Assembly: GCA_964465355.1 (NCBI GenBank)
Contig: CAYXJZ010000011.1
Span: 1 to 53,687 of the forward strand
Direction of reading: 5' to 3'
Length of the DNA stretch: 53,687 nt
DNA from: JAABTL01 sp964465355
GTDB lineage: Bacteria > Deinococcota > Deinococci > Deinococcales > Trueperaceae
Part shown: positions 7,283-14,820 of the stretch, piece by piece
Layout of the letters: every line of letters begins with the position of its first letter
Position numbering within the stretch: position 1 is the stretch's first letter
Translations under genes and position numbers: made by a program
The notes under the pieces: model-generated
What the model was told of the DNA's origin: nothing
What the model saw: the letters and a program-made list of their open reading frames with translations, nothing else
Database searches by the model: none

Positions 7283-7734
7283 TCGAGGCTCCCGTGTTCG
7301 CCGCTGAGATGACCATCCTCGCCGACCGCTTCGCTCGCCCTAAGCCCATGCAGGAGACGCTGGCGCGGTACTTCGACGCCCTCAGCCCGAAGTTGACCAC
7401 CGACCAGTTCGTCGAAGCCTCCCGCATCATCTTCGAGCAAGACACGTACTGGCCGTCCCCGAGGCGTTTCGTCGAGGCCGTGAAGGGCGACCCGAAGGCG
7501 GAGGGTGAGGCGGCGTGGGACCGGCTGGCGAAGCTCGTCAGCCAGGGGGATGCGAGCCGTTGGCCGCTTGACCTGATGGGCACCTTGCGGGAGTTGGGCA
7601 AGACCCAGGGCGACATGCTGCGCATCACCGACAGCGAGTTGGACCGCTTGCGGCCGAGGTTCATCGCGGCGTTCGTGCGGTCGGCTGAGCCCGCCCAGAC
7701 AGCCCTGCCTGGCGTCGCGGAGTTGGCGCGATGA
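7279..7734 (+). CDS. Possible helicase loader (P/G39P-like)
   Basis: 151 residues, starting at GTG overlapping the initiator stop. The N-terminal half (FDALSPKLTTDQFVEASRII then WPSPRRFVEAVK) matches the pattern of phage helicase-loading proteins, where a helical bundle ends in WPSP-aeF. Its place right after the initiator agrees with an O-P pair acting on the host DnaB. No helicase gene is seen in the prophage, so host helicase must be used. Confidence 0.6.
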   Translation: MIEAPVFAAEMTILADRFARPKPMQETLARYFDALSPKLTTDQFVEASRIIFEQDTYWPSPRRFVEAVKGDPKAEGEAAWDRLAKLVSQGDASRWPLDLMGTLRELGKTQGDMLRITDSELDRLRPRFIAAFVRSAEPAQTALPGVAELAR

Positions 7735-8060
7735 CCGTCCCTGACGACATCATCCGCGTTGACTCCGACTTCGGGAAGCACATCGGCTTCACCGGCGAGC
7801 ACTGGCACAAGGTTGCGTACCTCTGGGGCAAGCCACTGGAGGGCATCGAGGATTGCGTCGTCCTGAGCCTGCCCGAGGCCAAGACGCCGGACGCACTCCG
7901 CGCCCTTGTCGAACGCATCCTCACGCTTGGCTGGGCAGTGTTCGTCCCGCTTCCGCGCATCCAGGAGCACGAGGTGCTTGAGGCAATGGGTGGCTTCCGC
8001 GGCTTCGTGACGCCTGACGGGGTCGGTGGCCTGATGCGGCGACCGGATGGTGCCCAGTGA
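7731..8060 (+). CDS. Early protein of unknown function
   Basis: 109 residues, ATGA overlap with the previous gene. Alpha/beta pattern with a conserved-looking GEHWHKVAYLWGKPL start. No family recognised. Confidence 0.6.
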   Translation: MTVPDDIIRVDSDFGKHIGFTGEHWHKVAYLWGKPLEGIEDCVVLSLPEAKTPDALRALVERILTLGWAVFVPLPRIQEHEVLEAMGGFRGFVTPDGVGGLMRRPDGAQ

Positions 8061-8503
8061 ACACCGACCCCCTGAGCATCTTCGACAACGAAGACCGCGC
8101 CCTCGGTTGCCCGTGGTGCGGCGGCAAGAGCGTGACCGAGACCTCGACAGGCAAGGTCTTCTGGTACCCCTCCGTCGGCTGTTGCCCGACCTCAGCCGCG
8201 TTGCAGTTCGTCTGGCGGTCGAAGGACGTGGAGGTGGCCAGAGAGCGCTACGAGGCTCACCAGGCAGCAGGCAGGAACGTCTCACCCGAGCACCTGACGG
8301 ACGCGGAAGAGGAGCTGCGAATCGCCATGGGCAACTTCGACTGGCACATCCCGGATTCGACGGTGCTTGACGCTGCGATGCGTGAGGCGGCGAAGACGGG
8401 GCATGACCCGTTCTGGCAACCGGCGCGGCTTCGGGTGAGGCGGCATCGGGCTACCGGCGCTCAACCCTCCCCCGACCAGTTCGAGCGGGAGGTGGGGCGA
8501 TGA
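8057..8503 (+). CDS. Zinc-ribbon protein, Lar-like N-terminus
   Basis: 148 residues from GTG. LGCPWCGGKSVTE followed by a short strand and GCCPTSAALQF resembles the Cys-x-x-Cys-Gly-Gly ribbon of restriction-alleviation (Lar) proteins. The C-terminal half is helical and unrelated. The Lar link is suggestive only; the second Cys pair is irregular. Confidence 0.6.
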   Translation: MNTDPLSIFDNEDRALGCPWCGGKSVTETSTGKVFWYPSVGCCPTSAALQFVWRSKDVEVARERYEAHQAAGRNVSPEHLTDAEEELRIAMGNFDWHIPDSTVLDAAMREAAKTGHDPFWQPARLRVRRHRATGAQPSPDQFEREVGR

Positions 8504-8676
8504 CGGAGCCTGTGCCCAACCCCGGCAGCGACGAAGCCGCCGAGCTCGGCTGCCTCTGCCCTCGCATGGATAACCGTTACGGCCGCGGCTACTGGGATGA
8601 GCCGCAGCCCGACGGCACGCGCAAGCCGCAGTTCGTCGTGAGCCTTGATTGCCCGCTGCATGGGGGTGGGTCGTGA
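8500..8676 (+). CDS. Small Cys-rich phage protein
   Basis: 58 residues. LGCLCPRMDNRYGRGYW and a final SLDCPLHGGG give three or four likely zinc ligands. Short proteins with this C-x-C-P...DNxxGRG...CPLH pattern are frequent in actinobacterial and other high-GC phages; role unknown. Overlaps both neighbours by four bases. Confidence 0.6.
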   Translation: MTEPVPNPGSDEAAELGCLCPRMDNRYGRGYWDEPQPDGTRKPQFVVSLDCPLHGGGS

Positions 8677-8894
8677 GCGCCCCAATCAGCATGCTCGCGC
8701 TGTACACCGTGGCCCTTGCCGCCTTCGCTTGGCTGGTCGCTGGCCTCCGAACGATGGTGGGCCACGACGACATCGACGAACGCCGGGGCGCCTTGTGGGA
8801 TGTCGCGTTCGCATCGCTGGTGCTCGCCTTCGCGGGTTGGGGCGTCTGGGGATGGGTGCGACGCATCGCCGCCGCGATGGGCGGTGAGGCATGA
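8673..8894 (+). CDS. Two-TM small membrane protein
   Basis: 73 residues from GTG 8673 overlapping the previous TGA. Two hydrophobic stretches (ISMLALYTVALAAFAWLVA and VAFASLVLAFAGWGVWGWV) separated by a charged loop with HDDIDERRG. Inner-membrane topology is likely; function unknown. Confidence 0.55.
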   Translation: MSAPISMLALYTVALAAFAWLVAGLRTMVGHDDIDERRGALWDVAFASLVLAFAGWGVWGWVRRIAAAMGGEA

Positions 8895-9169
8895 GGACCG
8901 TCGAGTTCGATCTCGCCACCGCTCGGTCGCTGAGCGAGCCACCAGATACGCCAAGGGAAGTCCTGTTCCTGTTCGACTCGACTGACGACCCCGCACCGCC
9001 CATGGAGGCGTGCGTCGCTCGGTGCATGTTCGGCGAGTGGATGGTGCTGTCGAGGGAGTTGTCGCTGTTCGGTGGGGCGCGGGGCTTGACCTGGCAAACG
9101 GCCCCCGATGAGTTCCTGGCTCGCGCAGTGGGCTGGCTTGAGTTCGACGAAGCGCGGAGCGGCCAATGA
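8891..9169 (+). CDS. Early protein of unknown function
   Basis: 92 residues, acidic, mixed fold (REVLFLFDSTDDPAPPMEA), four-base overlaps at both ends. No family recognised. Confidence 0.55.
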   Translation: MRTVEFDLATARSLSEPPDTPREVLFLFDSTDDPAPPMEACVARCMFGEWMVLSRELSLFGGARGLTWQTAPDEFLARAVGWLEFDEARSGQ

Positions 9170-9381
9170 ACCTCGACCCCGCCTTCACCCGCCTCCTGTC
9201 CGCCCGCAAGGTAGTGACCCTGCTGTTCGTCCTGGTCGTCACCTGGATGGCCCTCGGTGCCCGTGACGAGCTTCGCGCCATGCGTTGCCCGTCTCGCACC
9301 GTCGCTGGCGTGTTGACGGTCAGGTCAGGCGTGTTCTCGGCATCGGACGTGACTGTTGGTCGCGTGGAGGTGTGCCGGTGA
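9166..9381 (+). CDS. Single-TM early protein
   Basis: 71 residues with a hydrophobic helix at about 17-33 (KVVTLLFVLVVTWMALGA) and a beta-rich C-terminal part. It probably sits in the inner membrane with the C-terminus outside. Unknown function. Confidence 0.5.
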   Translation: MNLDPAFTRLLSARKVVTLLFVLVVTWMALGARDELRAMRCPSRTVAGVLTVRSGVFSASDVTVGRVEVCR

Positions 9382-9764
9382 GAATCCCAGCCGTCGTGAA
9401 GTTCAAGCCCGGCTTCGGCCCGCCGGAGTCCCTGCGCTGCGTCGTCGAGCGTGACGACGGGCTGCTGTGGTGGGTCCGTTGGTCGGAGTCTGCGCCGGTC
9501 GAGCCGGGGCGGACGTACTCGACCAGGTTGCCGGTGGAGGGCGAGACCATGCCCGTGACGAAGGAGGCTGTCGTGCTCGACGACGTGGCCGGAATCCCGC
9601 TGCCAGTTGCTCGCGACCTCATCGAAGACCTCCGTGACCTTGCTGAACGCATGCGGGTAGAAGCCGAGCACTGGACGGGCACACGGGCGGCAGCGCAACA
9701 GCGGCGGGTCGATGACGTGGAGAAGCGCATCGAGGCGTTGGAAGGGATGGTGCAAGGTGCCTGA
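9378..9764 (+). CDS. Coiled-coil early protein of unknown function
   Basis: About 128 residues from GTG 9378. A beta-rich first half (VKFKPGFGPPESLRCVVE) and a helical second half ending in a coiled coil (AAAQQRRVDDVEKRIEALEG). No family recognised. Confidence 0.55.
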   Translation: MRIPAVVKFKPGFGPPESLRCVVERDDGLLWWVRWSESAPVEPGRTYSTRLPVEGETMPVTKEAVVLDDVAGIPLPVARDLIEDLRDLAERMRVEAEHWTGTRAAAQQRRVDDVEKRIEALEGMVQGA

Positions 9765-9936
9765 CGAAGCCCCGATCAAGGTCACGGTGACGGACCCGAA
9801 GACCGGCGAGGTGCTGGGCGAGACCGTGCTGGTGAACGACTACTGCTGCATCGTCCACGGCACCTGCCACATCCACCACACGCAGGTGAACGTCGGCGGC
9901 ACGCACGTCCTGACCATCAAAGGCCGCAAGTCGTGA
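9757..9936 (+). CDS. Small Cys/His-rich protein
   Basis: 59 residues from GTG 9757. NDYCCIVHGTCHIHHTQVN has three Cys and four His within 20 residues, suggesting metal binding, after a beta-hairpin start (KVTVTDPKTGEVLGETVLV). Unknown role; overlaps both neighbours. Confidence 0.5.
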   Translation: MPDEAPIKVTVTDPKTGEVLGETVLVNDYCCIVHGTCHIHHTQVNVGGTHVLTIKGRKS

Positions 9937-10106
9937 CCGCCCTCGCCATCCTGTCCCTGGTCGCCGTGTTCTGTGCCGGGTGGATGCTCAGGGGCCTAAG
10001 AGACGCCCCGCCGCTTCGTGGTGGCTATCACCCGCCGCCTCCCACCGAGAGACCCCATGGGCGGGCTCCTGTGCCGCCGAGTAGGCCGAGGGGAGATTCG
10101 CAGTGA
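9933..10106 (+). CDS. Single-TM, Pro-rich tail protein
   Basis: 57 residues from GTG. TALAILSLVAVFCAGWML is a membrane helix; the remainder is rich in Pro and Arg. GTG overlaps the previous stop and its own TGA overlaps the next GTG. Function unknown. Confidence 0.45.
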   Translation: MTALAILSLVAVFCAGWMLRGLRDAPPLRGGYHPPPPTERPHGRAPVPPSRPRGDSQ

Positions 10107-10339
10107 GCGACAACACCGAAGTCATCACCATGGCCGCCGAGTACGGCGTGACCATCACCGAGCAAGAAGCATCCCGCGTCCTGTGGGAGTTCACGCTGTT
10201 CCCGCTTGCCGACAAGGACTTCATCGAGAAACAGCTTCGTCACCGGTTCGAGCGCATGGCTGCGGGTGAGACGCTTGACGACTTCGCCGCCGAGGAAGAC
10301 CGCATCTGGGATGAAGCGCAGGGAGAGCCTGATGCCTGA
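10103..10339 (+). CDS. Early protein of unknown function
   Basis: 78 residues from GTG. Mostly helical and acidic (MAAEYGVTITEQEASRVLWE), with no motif recognised. It overlaps the next gene by eight bases. Confidence 0.55.
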   Translation: MSDNTEVITMAAEYGVTITEQEASRVLWEFTLFPLADKDFIEKQLRHRFERMAAGETLDDFAAEEDRIWDEAQGEPDA

Positions 10340-10670
10340 GTCCATCGTAGCCGCAGCCCTGCGCTTCACAGCCACCGGCTTGGTCCTGAGCGTGCCTCGC
10401 CCCGGTCGGCATGGGGATGTCGTGCAGGCGTTCAGGGACTTGCCAGGCGCAACGGATGACGTGCTCAAGGGCGGTGAGCTTCACAACACGCTGGTGCTGG
10501 GCTTCTTGACCAGCGAGGGGCGGTTCGTCAACCGAGAGGAGGGCTGGGAGGTCGCCAAGGCAGCGGGCCAGCCTCGATACGACATCTGGACGGGCGAGAA
10601 TCTGAGCCCCGGCTGGCAGGGCGACGGCAGCCTTCAGTCCGAGGACGTTTGGCCGGACGTGGAGCCATGA
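10332..10670 (+). CDS. Conserved-type phage protein of unknown function
   Basis: 112 residues, GAGAGCCTG before ATG. A pattern of R-H-G-D-V followed by GFLTSEGRFVNREEGWEVA and a C-terminal LQSEDVWP is familiar from many phage hypothetical proteins that have an R-H-x-x-I core and end in a xSEDLW motif. No biochemical role known to me. Confidence 0.6.
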   Translation: MPESIVAAALRFTATGLVLSVPRPGRHGDVVQAFRDLPGATDDVLKGGELHNTLVLGFLTSEGRFVNREEGWEVAKAAGQPRYDIWTGENLSPGWQGDGSLQSEDVWPDVEP

Positions 10671-11029
10671 CCAGCAACCTGGTTGACGACTTCGCCGCCG
10701 CCCTCGGCTCCATGACGCCGGTCCTGCTGCGTGCGGTGGAGGCCATGCTGCCCTTCGCGGCGCTCGCTCGGCGCTACGACCGCCTGGGCAAGCCCTCGCG
10801 CCTCCCTGGCCTTCCTGGTGGCCGTGGAGCCAGAGCCAAGTGGGCCATGCGCATCATGGACAACCTCCCGTCCGGCAGCTTCGACCCGGCATCAGACCGG
10901 GAGATTGGGCGGTACATGCGGGCCTCTCGGTACCGCCGCCGCATCGACCCCAGACGCTGGGGCTTCATGTCGAAGAATCGCCGATTCATCGACACATCAG
11001 CGGGTCATGTCGAAGGGGTGGACGGGTGA
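10667..11029 (+). CDS. Basic early protein of unknown function
   Basis: 120 residues, strongly basic C-terminal half (RYMRASRYRRRIDPRRWGFM). It could bind nucleic acid next to the RusA gene. No family recognised. Starts at ATG overlapping the previous stop. Confidence 0.55.
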   Translation: MTSNLVDDFAAALGSMTPVLLRAVEAMLPFAALARRYDRLGKPSRLPGLPGGRGARAKWAMRIMDNLPSGSFDPASDREIGRYMRASRYRRRIDPRRWGFMSKNRRFIDTSAGHVEGVDG

Positions 11030-11382
11030 TGACTCTCCGACTGCCCTGGCCGCCATCGACCAACCGAGTGTGGCGCAACCTCAGTGGCCGCACTGTCATG
11101 AGCGCAGAGGGTCGCACATTCAGAGCCAACGCCCTGGCCGACATCACGGGGCAAGGCGCACCGCGGATCAAGGGGCCGGTGAGCATCACGCTGGACCTGT
11201 ACCCGCCGACCCGGCAGCGCATGGACGCCGACAACCGGATCAAGAGCACACTTGATGCCCTCCAGCACGCCGGAGTCATCGAAGACGACAGCCTGGTGCA
11301 GCAACTGACCGTGACCAAGCATCCGAGCGAAGGCAAGCCGGGTAGGGCTGTGGTGACCATCTCACCGTGGAGGGAAGCATGA
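11029..11382 (+). CDS. rusA: RusA-family Holliday junction resolvase
   Basis: 117 residues, the usual RusA length. The family active-site pattern is present: Asp66, Asp68 and a following Asn-Arg-x-Lys (MDADNRIKSTLDAL), then an acidic pair at 86-87 in GVIEDDSLV. RusA dimers cut four-way junctions formed during phage recombination and replication, which fits the RecT/exonuclease pair on the other arm. GTG 11026 would add one residue. Confidence 0.9.
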   Translation: MTLRLPWPPSTNRVWRNLSGRTVMSAEGRTFRANALADITGQGAPRIKGPVSITLDLYPPTRQRMDADNRIKSTLDALQHAGVIEDDSLVQQLTVTKHPSEGKPGRAVVTISPWREA

Positions 11383-11588
11383 CCGTCTTCATCGCAGTCC
11401 TGTGGGTGCTGGGCTTCGTCATGCTCGGCTCAGGCCTGCTGCTGTTCGCTGCTGGCGCGTGGGCGTCGCTGGGTGGTGGCCGCTGGTTTGACCGAGAGGA
11501 GGGCGTGGGCGCTGCCGTCATCGGCATACTGCTGGCTGGTCTCGCGCTCTGGCCCCTGTGGCATGCCGCGCAGTTGGGCTCCTCATGA
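11379..11588 (+). CDS. Two-TM small membrane protein
   Basis: 69 residues with hydrophobic helices FIAVLWVLGFVMLGSGLLLF and VGAAVIGILLAGLALWPL around a charged loop. Follows RusA by ATGA overlap. Function unknown. Confidence 0.5.
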   Translation: MTVFIAVLWVLGFVMLGSGLLLFAAGAWASLGGGRWFDREEGVGAAVIGILLAGLALWPLWHAAQLGSS

Positions 11589-11728
11589 CCCGCTCCGGCC
11601 TCATCCTCACCGCTTCCCTCGCCGTCTCCGTCCCCATCATCGGCATCCCCGCATGGACCTTCGCTGTGGTGCTGATGGTCGCGGCTATCTTCCGGTACCG
11701 GGGCGACCTGGGGGCGAGGGTCGTATGA
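11585..11728 (+). CDS. Tiny membrane protein
   Basis: 47 residues, nearly all one or two hydrophobic helices (LTASLAVSVPIIGIPAW then FAVVLMVAAIF) and a short basic tail. Overlaps both neighbours by four bases. Function unknown. Confidence 0.45.
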   Translation: MTRSGLILTASLAVSVPIIGIPAWTFAVVLMVAAIFRYRGDLGARVV

Positions 11729-11988
11729 CCTTCGCTTCCCGACTTGGCAGCGGAGAGTCCTACGGCCGCTGGACCATCGAACGGTTCAGCCACAAGGACC
11801 GCCGAAACGCGTACTTCGTGTGCCGGTGCGAGTGCGGGGCCGTATCGACGGTTCGCAGGTGGTCTCTGGTCAGTGGCCACTCGCAGTCCTGCGGTTGCCG
11901 GAAGGTGGACCTTGGTCGAGAGCTCGGCAGGCACTGGGGGCCGATCAATGGCCCGATGCCCAAGCGGCGACAGCGGAGGGCATCGTGA
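11725..11988 (+). CDS. Phage zinc-ribbon protein
   Basis: 87 residues. VCRCECGAVSTVRRWSLVSG followed by HSQSCGC provides four Cys in the pattern common to phage zinc-ribbon proteins of the type C-x-C-G...S-L-x-S-G-x-S-x-S-C-G-C, often found with AP2 or HNH domains. Here it stands alone. Probably nucleic-acid binding. Confidence 0.65.
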   Translation: MTFASRLGSGESYGRWTIERFSHKDRRNAYFVCRCECGAVSTVRRWSLVSGHSQSCGCRKVDLGRELGRHWGPINGPMPKRRQRRAS

Positions 11989-12791
11989 CCCGCGCCAGCC
12001 ACAGGCAGGACAAGTACCCAGCGGACGTGGTGGCGTTCATCGAACTCAACTACGGGCGCAAGGGACCAACGTGGATAGCTCAGCAACTGGGTAGGGACCG
12101 GAAGCGCATCATCCAGTGGGCGCACAATCGCGGACTCAGGTTCGGCATGACGCAGGGCACCATGACCATCCCCGAGGTGGCCATAGAGGCGGGCTGCACC
12201 GAGGTCAACGTCTACCGCCACGCCAAGCGCGACGGCGCCCTGAAACGAGCCGGGCCATTGCGAGCCGACGGCAAGAGAAGCCGCTGCATCGTGCCGAACA
12301 AGTGGGCCAGATCGTTCATCGCGCAGCATCGTGAGCTGGTGCGAAACGGTGAACTCAAGGAGGCGGGATGGTTGACCGTCTACGAGGTAGCCAAGGCCTT
12401 GGGTGTCACGAGATGGGCGGTTGATGACTGGACGGCGGGAGCCTTCGGCGCTGGCAGTTGGATGGGCGGCGATTTCGCTGCGACCGTCAAGGTCGTCAGG
12501 GCGAGAATCCCTGGCCGGATGGGCGCACCAGCCAACCTCTACGAGCCTCTGTCCGTGGAGGCGTTGAGGGTGAAGGTGGCTGCTGCGAAGGCCAAGGCCA
12601 GGCGCATGAACTCGGTCAAGGGCCTTGCGGTCGAGCTGGGCCTCAGCAGCCAGACGGTCATCACCGCCGCGAAGGCGATGGACCCTGCGTTGGTCACGAT
12701 GCTGCCCGTCGGCCCGTACCTGCTCGCGCATCTTGCGCCGCATGTAGCCCAAGCCCTGCGGGAGCGCTACGGGCACAGGAGGGCGCCATGA
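11985..12791 (+). CDS. Multi-HTH DNA-binding protein
   Basis: 268 residues from GTG 11985. At least three helix-turn-helix-like segments are visible: WIAQQLGRDRKRIIQWAHNR, PEVAIEAGCTEVNVYRHAKR and VYEVAKALGVTRWAVDDWTA, plus GLAVELGLSSQTVITAAKAM near the C-terminus. A repeat-HTH regulator seems likely, perhaps a middle/late gene activator as it lies near the end of the early operon. Target unknown. Confidence 0.6.
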   Translation: MTRASHRQDKYPADVVAFIELNYGRKGPTWIAQQLGRDRKRIIQWAHNRGLRFGMTQGTMTIPEVAIEAGCTEVNVYRHAKRDGALKRAGPLRADGKRSRCIVPNKWARSFIAQHRELVRNGELKEAGWLTVYEVAKALGVTRWAVDDWTAGAFGAGSWMGGDFAATVKVVRARIPGRMGAPANLYEPLSVEALRVKVAAAKAKARRMNSVKGLAVELGLSSQTVITAAKAMDPALVTMLPVGPYLLAHLAPHVAQALRERYGHRRAP

Positions 12792-13102
12792 GACAGCCTT
12801 GGACCCCCGAAGAGGACGCCATCATCCAAGCCACCTACCGCGAAGGCGCCTTGGAGGCGCACATGGCACTCAGAGAGGCGGGGTATCCGAGGGCCTACAA
12901 CCAGATCCGCAGCAGAGCCGGAGTCCTTGGCTTGGTGATTCGTCGCCGGTCGAAGTCCGAGGGCGCTGGAACGTTGGCGCCGATGCTGTGGCCGGCCTAC
13001 ACCGTTGCCCAGAGAGAAGCGCTGTCACGCCTGGCTGAGTCCAACCCCAGTCCGACCAGGTTCGCCAGAGAACGCGCCCGCATCCTCGGGAGGTCAACGT
13101 GA
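12788..13102 (+). CDS. SANT/Myb-like DNA-binding protein
   Basis: 104 residues. WTPEEDAIIQATYREGALEA followed by RAYNQIRSRAGVLGLVIRRR is a Myb/SANT-type helix-turn-helix with the usual first Trp and basic third helix. Follows another HTH protein, so the pair may act as late regulators (inference). Confidence 0.6.
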   Translation: MRQPWTPEEDAIIQATYREGALEAHMALREAGYPRAYNQIRSRAGVLGLVIRRRSKSEGAGTLAPMLWPAYTVAQREALSRLAESNPSPTRFARERARILGRST

Positions 13103-13272
13103 GAGAAGCCATCCTGCAAGTCCTGCCCTACGCCTGGGCGCTCATGACCGCCAACGCCCTGTGGTTGACCGTCCACTGCGTCAAGAAGGGCACGAAGGAC
13201 CAGGCCGCGTGGTCTGGGGTCATCCTTGGCGCTTCGCTGGCTATGGCGTTCGTCACTTGGGTGTGGGGATGA
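13099..13272 (+). CDS. Two-TM tiny membrane protein
   Basis: 57 residues from GTG: helices around LPYAWALMTANALWLTVH and AWSGVILGASLAMAFVTWVW with a KKGTKDQ loop. Holin-like in shape but sits in the early operon. Function unknown. Confidence 0.45.
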   Translation: MREAILQVLPYAWALMTANALWLTVHCVKKGTKDQAAWSGVILGASLAMAFVTWVWG

Positions 13273-13574
13273 GGGTTTACTTGGTCACCACAGAAGCCGA
13301 TGTCTACGAACAGCGGCAGTGGCGCATCCTGGCCGTCAAGCGCACGAAGACAGCGGCCGCCACCATGCGCAGAGACCACAACCGCCAAGTCCGCGCCCAC
13401 ATCACTCCCCACCCCCGCTACCCGGCCAGCGTGCGGGACCTGGCCACCTACGTCGAAGCGAAGCTCCAGTGGGAAGCCGAAGCCGAGCTAGCCGCCAAAG
13501 AGCTAGCCCCCGATCTGCCTTGGCAACTCTGGGCCACCCCTTGGCGCGTCGAAGAACACGAGGTGGAGGGCTGA
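13269..13574 (+). CDS. Early protein of unknown function
   Basis: 101 residues, basic, with a helical region (VRDLATYVEAKLQWEAEAEL). No family recognised. Overlaps its neighbours by one to four bases. Confidence 0.55.
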   Translation: MRVYLVTTEADVYEQRQWRILAVKRTKTAAATMRRDHNRQVRAHITPHPRYPASVRDLATYVEAKLQWEAEAELAAKELAPDLPWQLWATPWRVEEHEVEG

Positions 13575-13789
13575 TGGACACCCTTACGGCTCGCGCAGTG
13601 GCCAACGCCCTGTGGCCACGGCTGAAACACTGGTCCTGGACACCAGCCAAGGCCACGCGAGACCTAGCCGACTACGGCGACCGGCCCAGCATCTTCGTCC
13701 TCGGCCTGCCCGTCTGGACCTACACCGCCGCCCTGCTCCTGGCCGCCATCATCCGCCACCGAGGCAACCTCACCACCACGCTCACGTAG
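13574..13789 (+). CDS. Small protein with TM, N-terminal paralogue of the next gene
   Basis: 71 residues. The first 38 (ANALWPRLKHWSWTPAKATR then DLADYGDRPS) resemble the start of the next gene (GLWPKLKQRRWLGGTSTRR then LSDYGDAPPY). A membrane helix follows (VWTYTAALLLAAIIRHRG). Probably a partial duplication. Confidence 0.5.
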   Translation: MDTLTARAVANALWPRLKHWSWTPAKATRDLADYGDRPSIFVLGLPVWTYTAALLLAAIIRHRGNLTTTLT

Positions 13790-13805
13790 GGAAGGGGATC
13801 AGCCT

Positions 13806-14345
13806 GTGCACGTCGAGCAGCTCCCGCGCATCATCAGCATCGGCCTCTGGCCCAAGCTCAAGCAACGCCGCTGGCTCGGCGGCACCAGCACCAGACGCCT
13901 CAGCGACTACGGAGACGCACCGCCCTACCGCTCCATCGCCACGGCCACCATCCCCCGCACCCCAGCCCTCAACGACACCATCCGAGCCACCACCCCGCAC
14001 GGCATCGGCTGCCACCTCCACCCCGACGACCACCCCACCATCCCGTACCAGCTCGTGGCCACCCTCACCCTCAAGGCCTACAGCGAGGTCCTCGCCCGCT
14101 CAGACGCCGCCACCCTCGCCGACTGGCACCTCGCCGTCGACGAACCCAGCACACCAGCACCCTGGCGCTACAACAACCACGGAGACGGCCGCCGAACCAT
14201 CATCCGCAACACCGACCCAGCCATCACCGACCGCCTGCTCCTGGTCCTCGCCGAGATCATCAGCGCCTGCACCCTCCACCGCGTCCAAGCCGGCCAGCCC
14301 ACCATCATCCCCAACTGGCGCAACGGACTCCCGCCAGGCCCCTGA
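13806..14345 (+). CDS. Last gene of the right early operon, unknown function
   Basis: 179 residues from GTG, with GGAAGGGGATC upstream. Starts with the ALWP-KLK...YGD module shared with the preceding small gene, then a mixed-fold body with no motif that I recognise. Followed by a non-coding stretch with promoter and terminator. Confidence 0.6.
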   Translation: MHVEQLPRIISIGLWPKLKQRRWLGGTSTRRLSDYGDAPPYRSIATATIPRTPALNDTIRATTPHGIGCHLHPDDHPTIPYQLVATLTLKAYSEVLARSDAATLADWHLAVDEPSTPAPWRYNNHGDGRRTIIRNTDPAITDRLLLVLAEIISACTLHRVQAGQPTIIPNWRNGLPPGP

Positions 14346-14389
14346 GGGCTTGTCAAGCACCAAGAGAAACCCCGTCCAGGACATCTCTC

Positions 14390-14419
14390 TTGACCTCTGC
14401 GCACGACTTGCTGTACTCT
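14390..14419 (+). promoter_or_regulatory. Candidate late promoter
   Basis: TTGACC (14390..14395), 18-base spacer, TACTCT (14414..14419). It points toward the terminase genes, but a strong terminator lies only about 30 bases after the -10 box. This promoter-terminator pair recalls the lambda pR'-tR' late control point. Confidence 0.5.
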
Positions 14420-14448
14420 CGACACTGCCACACAAGCCCAAATCGCTC

Positions 14449-14476
14449 GCCCCGCCCAGTCGGCGGGGCTTCTTCA
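14449..14476 (+). terminator. Intrinsic terminator before the late genes
   Basis: GCCCCGCC pairs perfectly with GGCGGGGC around CAGTC, followed by TTCTTC. It ends the early operon and would stop the short transcript from the candidate late promoter unless an antiterminator acts. Confidence 0.75.
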
Positions 14477-14555
14477 TGCCACATCGCGGGCGGTCCGGCG
14501 ACCAGGTGGACTCATGCTCCGCCCAGCCCAGATCGACACTGGGGCCCGCAACCAC

Positions 14556-14780
14556 CTACTGCCGCTGCTCGAACACCGCCACCTGCACAATGTGCGTCGT
14601 CGACTGCCCGAACCCGAGACACCCCGCAGGGCGAACGCTCGTCACCGACTCCAACTGAACGAAGGACCAACCTTGACCCTCGTAGTGGGTGATGAGCTGA
14701 TTCAACTGCTCAGCGGCCTGCTTCGCCTCGTCGGCAGCGCCGCGAAGCACCGGCGTGAACGGCACAGATGTACGCCTCAT
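14556..14780 (-). CDS. DUF4177-like small protein, opposite to its neighbours
   Basis: 74 residues on the minus strand, between the rightward early and late genes. ATG 14780 has GGAGGT five bases upstream. ADEAKQAAEQLNQLITHYEG then GWSFVQLESV and a C-terminal IVQVAVFEQ match the short DUF4177 pattern (helix, GW-ELV strand, VF strand). A separate gene facing the other way between modules is typical of a moron. Role unknown. Confidence 0.65.
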   Translation of the reverse strand: MRRTSVPFTPVLRGAADEAKQAAEQLNQLITHYEGQGWSFVQLESVTSVRPAGCLGFGQSTTHIVQVAVFEQRQ

Positions 14781-14820
14781 TGTGACCTCCAACAACCATC
14801 ATGCCCCGAGAGGAGGCGCC

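Noticed and set aside
11760..12776. Minus-strand ORF of 338 codons over the zinc-ribbon and multi-HTH genes
   Set aside because: Shadow; the plus-strand HTH motifs and overlaps are convincing.
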